Positions 33,135 to 40,817 of a stretch of DNA of 51,540 bases are shown one piece after another. Within the stretch, counting starts at the first letter, position 1, and the number at the start of each line of letters is the position of its first letter. Under the pieces are notes generated by a model that was not told where the DNA came from, ran no database searches, and saw only the letters and a list, made by a program, of their open reading frames with translations. The DNA lies in contig JADDRA010000079.1 in NCBI GenBank assembly GCA_016781105.1, positions 3,659 through 55,198 of the forward strand, written 5' to 3'. This DNA comes from Actinomycetota bacterium (GTDB lineage: Bacteria > Actinomycetota > Acidimicrobiia > Acidimicrobiales > CADCSY01). The position numbers and the translations under genes are program-made.

Positions 33135-34142
33135 TCACACCACCGGGAGGCGGAGGTTGGGCTCCACCCCCGCGTCCAGAGGCGTGGGGCCGTCGTGCTC
33201 CAGCCGCCACCACGCGGCGGCGGCCACCATGGCGGCGTTGTCGGTGCACATGGCCCGGCTGGGCAGGAAGGCGGCCAGCCCATCGGCGGTGCAGGCGTCG
33301 AGGACCGCCTCCCGCAGCGCCGAGTTGGCGGCGACGCCTCCGCCCAGGGCGATGCTGGTGGCCCCCACCTCCCGCGCCGCCCGGCGGGCCTTGGCCACGA
33401 GCACGTCGACCACGGCCTGCTGGAAGCTGGCGGCCACGTCCTCGGTCGCCGCGTCGGGGTGCTGGCGCACGTAGGTGACGACCGCCGTCTTCAGCCCCGA
33501 GAAGCTGAAGTCGTAGCCCTGGTCGAGCAAGGCCCGGGGGAAGGGGATGGCGGCGGGGTCACCGGCGATGGCCAGACGGTCGATGGCCGGGCCTCCCGGG
33601 TAGCCGAGGCCGAGGTAGCGGGCCACCTTGTCGAACGCCTCGCCGGCGGCGTCGTCGAGGGTCGAGCCCAGCAGGCGGTACCGGCCCACGTCCTCGACGG
33701 CCACCAACATCGTGTGGCCGCCCGACACCAGCAGGGCCACGACCGGCAGCTCGAGCGTCGGGTCCTCGACGAAGGAGGAGACGAGGTGGGCCTCGAGGTG
33801 GTTGACCCCGACGAAGGGGAGCCCCCACACCAGGGCCAGTGCCTTGGCCCCGGCCACGCCCACCAGGAGCGACCCCACCAGGCCGGGCCCCACGGTGGCG
33901 GCCACCGCCTGCATCTCGGGCCCCTCGGCGCCCGACTCCACCAGCGCCTCGGCCACCACGGGGGTCAACAGCTCCACGTGCGCCCGGCTCGCGATCTCGG
34001 GGACGACGCCACCGAAGCGGGCGTGCAGATCGACCTGGCTGGACACCACCGACGAGCGGATGTCGACGCCCCGGGCCACCACCGCTGCCGCCGTCTCGTC
34101 GCAGCTCGTCTCGATGCCGAGGATCAGCCCGCTCCCGTTCAC
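33135..34142 (-). CDS. tsaD: tRNA N6-adenosine threonylcarbamoyltransferase subunit TsaD
   Basis: GTG start; LGIETSCDETAAAVV, NHLEAHL, SGGHTMLV, FSFSGLKTAV, GGGVAANSALR. Confidence 0.95.
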   Translation of the reverse strand: MNGSGLILGIETSCDETAAAVVARGVDIRSSVVSSQVDLHARFGGVVPEIASRAHVELLTPVVAEALVESGAEGPEMQAVAATVGPGLVGSLLVGVAGAKALALVWGLPFVGVNHLEAHLVSSFVEDPTLELPVVALLVSGGHTMLVAVEDVGRYRLLGSTLDDAAGEAFDKVARYLGLGYPGGPAIDRLAIAGDPAAIPFPRALLDQGYDFSFSGLKTAVVTYVRQHPDAATEDVAASFQQAVVDVLVAKARRAAREVGATSIALGGGVAANSALREAVLDACTADGLAAFLPSRAMCTDNAAMVAAAAWWRLEHDGPTPLDAGVEPNLRLPVV

Positions 34143-34741
34143 GCCTGCTCCTCGGCGGGAACGGCGGCGGGGGCGACCGAGGTGGTCGCCGTCGTGGAGG
34201 TCACCGCCGCCAGGTCGGCGTCGATGGCGGCCAGGCGGGCGGCGTAGGCGGGCGAGTCGATCTCGTGGGCCCACATGATGAGCGCATCCTCCTTGGTCTC
34301 GGCGTAGTACCCCCGTCGCACCCCGGCGGGGACGAAGCCGAAGCGCCGGTACAGCGCCTGGGCGCCGATGTTGCCCATGCGCACCTCCAGGGTCAGCCCG
34401 CTGCAGCCCTCGTCGACGCCGTGGTGGGCCAGGGCGAGCAGGAGGCGGGTGGCGATCCCCTGGCGGCGCCACCGGGGATCGACGGCCAGGGTGGTGACGT
34501 GGCCCTCGCCCAGACCGACCATCAGGCCCCCGTAGCCCACGACCGACGGGCCGGCGCGGGCCACCAGGTAGCGCCGGCTCGGTCCCGCCCCCAGCTCGGA
34601 CAGGAACAGGGCCAGCGTCCAGGGTCGGGGACAGACCTGGCCCTCGATGCGCAGCACCGAACGCAGGTGGCGCCGGCGCATGGCCTGGATGCGCACGTCG
34701 AGCGGCGCGCCCTCGCACCCCCCGCCCATCGGGCCGCTCAC
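34139..34741 (-). CDS. rimI: Ribosomal-protein-alanine N-acetyltransferase (GNAT)
   Basis: TLAVDPRWRRQGIATRLLLAL, LEVRMGNIGAQALYRRFGFVPAGVRRGYY; tsa gene neighbourhood. Confidence 0.88.
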   Translation of the reverse strand: MSGPMGGGCEGAPLDVRIQAMRRRHLRSVLRIEGQVCPRPWTLALFLSELGAGPSRRYLVARAGPSVVGYGGLMVGLGEGHVTTLAVDPRWRRQGIATRLLLALAHHGVDEGCSGLTLEVRMGNIGAQALYRRFGFVPAGVRRGYYAETKEDALIMWAHEIDSPAYAARLAAIDADLAAVTSTTATTSVAPAAVPAEEQA

Positions 34742-34743
34742 GC

Positions 34744-35466
34744 TCAGACCACCGGGCCCGGCTGGGGCGGGGCCTGCTCGCGCGTCGACCAGTTGATCTC
34801 GGCGTCGGCCTTGCGCAGGTAGACCGGCGCCAGCTCCCAGGGGTTGATGAACTCCTCGCGCAGGGCCCGGGCGTGGGCGAGCTGCACCAGCGAGCCGGCC
34901 GAGGGGTAGGCCAGGCCGGCCTCGCCGACCTCCACCCTGATGAGCTCCTGGAGCTGCTCGGCGTAGCGCAGGGCGCCGTCGCCCACGGCCAGGCACTCCT
35001 CGCCGGTGGCCAGGATCTCCGAGCACAGCGCCTCGGGATCACCGAGGCGCTGCTCGGAGAGCCGCTGCACCCCGCCGGGGACCTGGCGGTAGAAGCCGTA
35101 GAACACCTCACCCCGGCGGGCGTCGACCACCGACACGATGCGCCGGTGGGTCCAGCGCACCGGGAAGGCGAGCAGGTCGAGGCTGGACACGCCGATGACG
35201 GGCACCCGCAGGGCCATGGCCAGCGCCTTGGCCGTGACCACGCCGACCCGCAGCCCCGTGAACAGCCCCGGCCCCACGTCGGCGACGACCGCGCCGATCT
35301 CGTCGAGCTCGACCCGGGCCTGGCGGCGGATGAAGTCGATGGCCGGGGCCAGGGTCTCGGCGTGGCGCCGTCCCCGGGCGGCGTGGAACGAGGCGAGGAC
35401 CCCCTCGTGGCCCCCGATGGCGCAACCGACCTGGGGAGTGGCCGTCTCGATGCCGAGGATCAGCAC
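34744..35466 (-). CDS. tsaB: tRNA threonylcarbamoyladenosine biosynthesis protein TsaB
   Basis: GTG start VLILGIETATPQVGCAIGG; VVADVGPGLFTGLRVGVVTAKALA. Confidence 0.92.
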   Translation of the reverse strand: MLILGIETATPQVGCAIGGHEGVLASFHAARGRRHAETLAPAIDFIRRQARVELDEIGAVVADVGPGLFTGLRVGVVTAKALAMALRVPVIGVSSLDLLAFPVRWTHRRIVSVVDARRGEVFYGFYRQVPGGVQRLSEQRLGDPEALCSEILATGEECLAVGDGALRYAEQLQELIRVEVGEAGLAYPSAGSLVQLAHARALREEFINPWELAPVYLRKADAEINWSTREQAPPQPGPVV

Positions 35467-35966
35467 GCGGGCCCCCTCGCCGGCGCCCACGGGGCCAGCA
35501 CCGCGCCGAGGGCCCGCTCCCGGGCCGCCCAGGCCGGGCCCACCGTCCGCAGGCACAGCGACCGGTGGTCCCCGGCCTGGTCCCCGTAGGCCAGGCGGAC
35601 CTCGAGGAAGTCGGCGGGCAGCGCCGGGACCACCGCGTCACCCCACTCGATGAGGGTGACGGCGGGGTCGTCGACCATCTCGGCCAGGCCCAGGTCGATG
35701 ACCTCCTGCAGGTGCTCCAGGCGGTACACGTCGACGTGGTTCATGCGCAGGCGGCCCCCGGGATAGGTCCGCACCAGCGTGAAGGTGGGGCTGGTGACGA
35801 CCTCGTCGACCCCCAGCCCGGCGGCGAAGCCCTGAGCGAAGGCGGTCTTGCCCGCGCCCAGCTCGCCGGCCAGCAGGACCAGGTCGCCGGCTCGGGCCAG
35901 GCCCGACAGCGCGCCGGCCAGGGCCCGGGTCTGCTCCACCCCGGTCGTGCCCGCCACCAGGTTCAT
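35460..35966 (-). CDS. tsaE: tRNA threonylcarbamoyladenosine biosynthesis ATPase TsaE
   Basis: LLAGELGAGKTAFAQGFAAGLGV, SPTFTLVRTYPGG, HVDVYRLE. Confidence 0.93.
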   Translation of the reverse strand: MNLVAGTTGVEQTRALAGALSGLARAGDLVLLAGELGAGKTAFAQGFAAGLGVDEVVTSPTFTLVRTYPGGRLRMNHVDVYRLEHLQEVIDLGLAEMVDDPAVTLIEWGDAVVPALPADFLEVRLAYGDQAGDHRSLCLRTVGPAWAARERALGAVLAPWAPARGPAC

Positions 35967-36544
35967 CCCGCACCCGCCACGGCGTGAGGATCGCCGGCCA
36001 GGGCGAGCTTGGCCCGCACCAGGTCGGCCCGCATGCCGGCCATGGCCCCGGGGCTGCCCCGCAGGACCGCCGAGGGGTGGTAGGTCGGGATCAGCAGGCG
36101 CCCCGCCCAGGGGTAGGCCCGTCCCCGGAGCTGGGTGATGCCCTCCCGGCGACCGAGCAGGGCCCGGGTGGCCACGTTGCCCAGGGTGACCACCACGCGA
36201 GGAGCGAGGTGGGTGAGCTTGACGTCCAACCACGGGCGGCACGCCGCCATCTCCTCGGGACGCGGATCTCGGTTGTCGGGCGGGCGGCACATCACCACGT
36301 TGGCGATGTAGCAGTCGGAGCGCGCCAGGCCCATCTCCTCGGCGATCAGGCGGTCGAGGAGCTTGCCCGAGCGCCCCACGAAGGGCAGGCCGGCGGCGTC
36401 CTCCTCGGCGCCCGGCCCCTCGCCCACGAAGAGCAGGTCGGCCTCGACGTCACCCGTGCCGAAGACCACCTGGGTCCGGCCCTGGGCCAGGGCGCAGCGG
36501 GTGCAGCTGGCGGCCTCGGCGGCGGCTACGTCCAGGTCCGACAC
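35963..36544 (-). CDS. Family 4-like uracil-DNA glycosylase
   Basis: GTG start; SCTRCALAQGRTQVVFGTGD, VGEGPGAEEDAAGLPFVGRSGKLLD, NVVMCRPPDNRDP, TYHPSAVLR. Confidence 0.92.
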   Translation of the reverse strand: MSDLDVAAAEAASCTRCALAQGRTQVVFGTGDVEADLLFVGEGPGAEEDAAGLPFVGRSGKLLDRLIAEEMGLARSDCYIANVVMCRPPDNRDPRPEEMAACRPWLDVKLTHLAPRVVVTLGNVATRALLGRREGITQLRGRAYPWAGRLLIPTYHPSAVLRGSPGAMAGMRADLVRAKLALAGDPHAVAGAG

Positions 36545-36566
36545 CCCGGCGATGGTACCCCGGTGC

Positions 36567-37754
36567 TCAGGGGCCGGAGCCGTCCGCCCGCGCCCCCAGG
36601 TGGCACCGCGGGACCCGGGCCGAGATGGCGCACACCACCTCGTAGGCGATGGTGCCCAGGCGCTCGGCCCACTCCTCGGCCCCGATCCGCTCGTCCCCCT
36701 GCTCGCCGATGAGCACCACCTCGTCGCCGGGAGCGACGGCGGCGGCGAGGGGCTCGTCCGCCGCCCCGCAGTCGACCAGGAGCTGGTCCATGGTGACGGT
36801 GCCCACCACCGGCCGGCGCCGGCCCCCGAGGAGGACCTCGCCTCCGACCTCGGAGAAGCGGCGGGGCACACCGTCGGCGTAGCCCAGGGGAACGGTGGCG
36901 ACCACCGAGTCCCGGGCGCAGCGGTGGACCAGCCCGTAGGAGAGGCCCTCCCCGGCGGGCACGGTCCGCACCAGCGAGACGCGAGCGACCAGGCGCAGCG
37001 CCGGGCGCAACGGGGCGCGGCCGTGCAGGGCGGGGCTCGGGTCGAGGCCGTAGACGGTGATGCCGCAGCGCACCAGGTCGTGGCGCAGCTCGGGGCGGTC
37101 GAGGGCGGCGGCCGAGTTGGCGACGTGGACGAGGGGAGGGCGCAGGCCGGCGAGGGACAGCTCCTCCACCACGGCGGCGAAGCGCCGGGCCTGCACCGTC
37201 GTGAAGGGATGGGCCGGCTGGTCGGCCACCGCGCAGTGGGTCCACAGGCCCTCGAGCACCAGCTCGGGCTGCTCGGCCACCGCTGCGGCCAGCACCCGCG
37301 CGTCGCCGGTGGCCGCTCCCACCCGGTGCATCCCGGTGTCGACCTTGAGGTGCACCGGCAGCGTCCCGGCGCCGGCCCTGGCCACCGCCGCGGCCAGGCC
37401 CTCGATCCCCTGGCGGGTGTAGACGGTGGGGCGCAGGCCGAGAGCCACCACCGCGTCGTGCTCGCCGGGCGAGGGCTCGGCCAGGACCAGGACCGGCGCG
37501 TCGATGCCCGCCTCCCGCAGGGGCACCGCTTCGGCGGCCATGGCCACCGCAAGCCACGATGCCCCGGCCCCGAGCGCGGCCCGGGAGACGGCGAGCGCGC
37601 CGTGGCCGTAGCCGTCGGCCTTGACGACCGCGCACAGCCCGGCCGGCGCCACGACGCCACAGAGGGCCCGGACGTTGGCCGCCACCGCCTCCAGGTCGAC
37701 CTCGGCCCACACCGGTCGGCCGCCCGCGCCGAGCGCGGTGTCGACCGCGGTCAC
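36567..37754 (-). CDS. alr: Alanine racemase
   Basis: 395 aa; AVVKADGYGHGALAVSRAAL (PLP Lys), KVDTGMHRVG, VPLGYADGVPR. Confidence 0.94.
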   Translation of the reverse strand: MTAVDTALGAGGRPVWAEVDLEAVAANVRALCGVVAPAGLCAVVKADGYGHGALAVSRAALGAGASWLAVAMAAEAVPLREAGIDAPVLVLAEPSPGEHDAVVALGLRPTVYTRQGIEGLAAAVARAGAGTLPVHLKVDTGMHRVGAATGDARVLAAAVAEQPELVLEGLWTHCAVADQPAHPFTTVQARRFAAVVEELSLAGLRPPLVHVANSAAALDRPELRHDLVRCGITVYGLDPSPALHGRAPLRPALRLVARVSLVRTVPAGEGLSYGLVHRCARDSVVATVPLGYADGVPRRFSEVGGEVLLGGRRRPVVGTVTMDQLLVDCGAADEPLAAAVAPGDEVVLIGEQGDERIGAEEWAERLGTIAYEVVCAISARVPRCHLGARADGSGP

Positions 37755-38224
37755 GACGGCGGGTAGCCCATCACCGCCCGCAGGATGTCGCCCCTGGCGA
37801 TGATGCCGACCAGGTGCCCGTTGGCGGTGACCGGCAGCCGGCTGACGTCGTGCTCGTGCATCAGCGTGGCCGCCCGCTCCAGGGTGTCGTCGTCGGCACA
37901 GGCGAGGGGGTCGGGGTGCATGACGTCGCCCACGGTGGCCCCCACCGCCCGGCGGAGGTCCTCTTCGAACCTGCGGTGCGACGAGGGCAGCTCCAGGTAG
38001 GCGCCGAACAGCGAGATGACGGTCGGGTAGTGCAGCTTGGTCTCCTGGACCAGCAGGTCCCCGCTCGTGAGCATGCCCACCAGGTGCCCGTGCTCGTCGA
38101 CCACGGGACCGCCGTCGACCCCCCGCTCGACCAGGCGGCGGGTCGCCTCCTGCACCGGCTCCTCGGGGGTGAAGGTCACCACGTCGGTGGTCATGACCTC
38201 GTGGACGAGGGTGGTACGGGGCAT
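37751..38224 (-). CDS. CBS-domain protein
   Basis: 157 aa; two CBS repeats (VHEVMTTDVVTFTPEEP..., VGDVMHPDPLACADDDT...). Confidence 0.92.
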   Translation of the reverse strand: MPRTTLVHEVMTTDVVTFTPEEPVQEATRRLVERGVDGGPVVDEHGHLVGMLTSGDLLVQETKLHYPTVISLFGAYLELPSSHRRFEEDLRRAVGATVGDVMHPDPLACADDDTLERAATLMHEHDVSRLPVTANGHLVGIIARGDILRAVMGYPPS

Positions 38225-38228
38225 CGGC

Positions 38229-39599
38229 CTACCTCGGGGACGGGCCGCACCGGTCGCTCGGCGCGGGCGGGAGCACGGCGGGCAGCAGATCGACCAGATC
38301 GCCGGCGACCAGCCCCCGGGGCCAGCCTAGGCTCCCGGCCCGTCCGTGGACGTGAGCGGCGGCGGCGGCGGCCGCCAGGGGATCGAGGCCGGCGGCGAGG
38401 AAGGCGGCCACCACCCCCGAGAGGACATCGCCGGTGCCGGCCGTGGCCAGCCGGGGCCCCCCGCTGGTGGTGAGCAGCACGTCCCCGCCGGGCCCGGCCA
38501 CCACCGTGGTGGAGCCCTTGAGCAGCACGGTGGCGCCGCGGGCGGCGGCCAGGGACCGGGCCGCCTCCAGGCGGTCGGGACCGGGAGGGTGGCCGGCCAG
38601 GCGGGCGTACTCGCCGTCGTGGGGCGTGAGCACGGTGGTGGGGGCCAGCGACAGCTCCGCGCCGGCCAGGGCGCTCAGCCCGTCGCCGTCGACCACCAGG
38701 GGGAGCGGGCAGGACCGGGCCAGGTGGCGCACCTCGGCGGCGGCCAGGTCGTCGCGCCCGAGGCCGGGGCCCACGACGACGCAGCGGAAGCGGTCGAGGC
38801 CGGCCAGCACGACCTCGGCCCACCCCCTCGCCGGCAGCGGGACGCCCACGGCCTCGAGGGGCGCGCCCTCGCCCGTCTGCCCCCCCGGTGTCGACAGACG
38901 CACGTAGCCGGCGCCGGCCCGCTGGGCGGCACGGCAGGCCAGGGTGGCGGCCCCGGTCATGCCCGGGCTGCCCGCCACCACCCACACCGCCGCCCGCCAC
39001 TTGTGGCTGTCGAGGGGCCGGTCGGGCAGCCAGGCGGCCACGTCGTCGCCGCCCACCAGGTGGGCCCGGGCGACGCCGGCGGCGTCGAGGCCGATGTCGG
39101 CCACCTCGACCCTCCCGGCCAGCTCCCGGCCCGGGGCGAGCACCAGGCCGGGCTTGAGGGCGGCGAAGGTCACCGTGCGCACCGCGGCCAGGGCCTGCCC
39201 CTCGACCTGCCCGGTGCCTCCGTCGACCCCGCTGGGTACGTCGACGGCGAGCACGGACGCTCCGGCGGGATCGGGCGGGTCCCAGGTGCCCCGGAAGCCC
39301 GTGCCGTAGGCGGCGTCGACCACCAGGTCGCAGGCGGGCACGACCGGGGCCCCGGCGGCGGCGTCGAGGACCTCGACCCGCACGCCCTGGCGCCGCAGCC
39401 GCCGGGCCGCCTCCCGGCCGTCGGCACCGTTGTTGCCCTTGCCCGCCACCACCACGACCCGCCGGCCGTAGGACCCTGCGAGGAGGTCGAGCGCGGCCCG
39501 GGCCACGGCGGCGCCGGCCCGGGCGATGAGCACCTCCACGGGTTCGGGAGCGGCGGCGTCGACCGCCGCCATCTGCGCAGGCGTGACGACGGGGATCAC
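38229..39599 (-). CDS. nnrD: Bifunctional NAD(P)H-hydrate epimerase/ADP-dependent dehydratase
   Basis: 456 aa; VVAGKGNNGADGREAARRL (epimerase) and TVLTPHDGEYARLAG...ATAGTGDVLSGVVAAFLA (dehydratase). Confidence 0.92.
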   Translation of the reverse strand: MIPVVTPAQMAAVDAAAPEPVEVLIARAGAAVARAALDLLAGSYGRRVVVVAGKGNNGADGREAARRLRRQGVRVEVLDAAAGAPVVPACDLVVDAAYGTGFRGTWDPPDPAGASVLAVDVPSGVDGGTGQVEGQALAAVRTVTFAALKPGLVLAPGRELAGRVEVADIGLDAAGVARAHLVGGDDVAAWLPDRPLDSHKWRAAVWVVAGSPGMTGAATLACRAAQRAGAGYVRLSTPGGQTGEGAPLEAVGVPLPARGWAEVVLAGLDRFRCVVVGPGLGRDDLAAAEVRHLARSCPLPLVVDGDGLSALAGAELSLAPTTVLTPHDGEYARLAGHPPGPDRLEAARSLAAARGATVLLKGSTTVVAGPGGDVLLTTSGGPRLATAGTGDVLSGVVAAFLAAGLDPLAAAAAAAHVHGRAGSLGWPRGLVAGDLVDLLPAVLPPAPSDRCGPSPR

Positions 39600-39640
39600 C
39601 CGACCATTCTCCCCCTCCGCCCGCGGTAGCCTGCCCCGCC

Positions 39641-40441
39641 ATGCCCGACGAGGACCCCAAGGCTCGCGTCCTGCGCCGCCAGCTCCTCTGGCAGGGGTTG
39701 GTGGGGGCCGGGGTGCTGGCCGCCGGCCCCACCCTCTTCCGGTCGGTGCTGGCGGCCCCGCCCTCGGCGGGTGCGGTCGATCTGGGGCCGGCCCGGCTGA
39801 TCGCCGCCGTGCCCGCTCCCCCGGTGGTCACCCGCTCCCAGTGGGGCGCCGACGAGCGCCTGCGCCGGGGCAGCCCCGACTTCGCCCCCATCCGCCAGGT
39901 GATCGTGCATCACACGGTGACGGCCACCCAGGAGCCCGACCCGGCGGCGCGGGTCCGGGCCATCCACGCCTTCCACGTGCAGGGCAACGGCTGGTCCGAC
40001 ATCGGCTACAACTTCCTGGTCGACCAGGCCGGGCGGATCTACGAGGGCCGGGCCGGGGGGGCCGGGCCGCCCGGCGAGGACGGGGCCGGTCGTGGTGTCG
40101 TCGGCGCCCACGCCGAGGGGCACAACGCCGGCAGCGTGGGGGTGGCCATCCTCGGCACCTTCACCGAGGACGGGGTGACGCCCTCCGATGCCGCCCTCGA
40201 CGCGGTCGCCGCCGTCGCCGCCTGGAAGCTCGGGACCCGGGACATCGACCCGGTGGCCCCGGGTGCGCTCATCGGCCACCGCGACGTGGTGTCCACCGGC
40301 TGCCCCGGGGCCGGCTGCCAGCGCCGCCTCCCCGAGCTGCGCGACCGGGCCCGGGCCCGCATCGCCGGGGCCTCCTCCCAGCCTGAGGACGGCGGCCTGA
40401 TCGAGGAGGTGCTCGAGGCGGTGGGCGGCCTGCTCGGCTGA
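39641..40441 (+). CDS. Peptidoglycan recognition protein/N-acetylmuramoyl-L-alanine amidase with a possible Tat-type signal
   Basis: [20 protein letters not shown] signal-like; VVTRSQWGADERL, VIVHHTVTA, GWSDIGYNFLVDQAGRIYEGR, ALIGHRDVVSTGCPG. Confidence 0.9.
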   Translation: MPDEDPKARVLRRQLLWQGLVGAGVLAAGPTLFRSVLAAPPSAGAVDLGPARLIAAVPAPPVVTRSQWGADERLRRGSPDFAPIRQVIVHHTVTATQEPDPAARVRAIHAFHVQGNGWSDIGYNFLVDQAGRIYEGRAGGAGPPGEDGAGRGVVGAHAEGHNAGSVGVAILGTFTEDGVTPSDAALDAVAAVAAWKLGTRDIDPVAPGALIGHRDVVSTGCPGAGCQRRLPELRDRARARIAGASSQPEDGGLIEEVLEAVGGLLG

Positions 40442-40451
40442 CGAGCGCCGC

Positions 40452-40817
40452 TCAGAGGGCCACGGCGACGGCCTGAGCCAGCCCGGAGGTGTGGCTGAGG
40501 CTGAGGCGCCACTCGGCCACCCCGTGCTCGGCGGCCACCGCCGCCGCCCGTCCGTGGAGGCGCACCGTGGGGGCGCCCGACGCCGACCGGCACACCTCCA
40601 CGTCGCGCAGGGGGAAGCGGCCCAGGCCCACGCCCAGGGCCTTCATCACCGCCTCCTTGGCCGCAAAGCGGGCCGCCAGCCCCTCGACGGGGTTGTGGCG
40701 GCGCCCGACGTCGGCCCGCTCGGCCTCGTGGAAGAGCCGCTCGGCCAGGCCGGGGGTGCGGGCCAGGGCCCGGCGGAAGCGCTCGACCTCCACCAGGTCG
40801 GTCCCGATGCCGATCAG
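40452..40817 (-). CDS. acpS: Holo-[acyl-carrier-protein] synthase, apparent CTG start
   Basis: (L)IGIGTDLVEVERFRRALART...AARFAAKEAVMKALG; CTG overlaps the upstream glmS TGA (CTGA) with GGAG 6 nt upstream. Confidence 0.88.
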   Translation of the reverse strand: MIGIGTDLVEVERFRRALARTPGLAERLFHEAERADVGRRHNPVEGLAARFAAKEAVMKALGVGLGRFPLRDVEVCRSASGAPTVRLHGRAAAVAAEHGVAEWRLSLSHTSGLAQAVAVAL

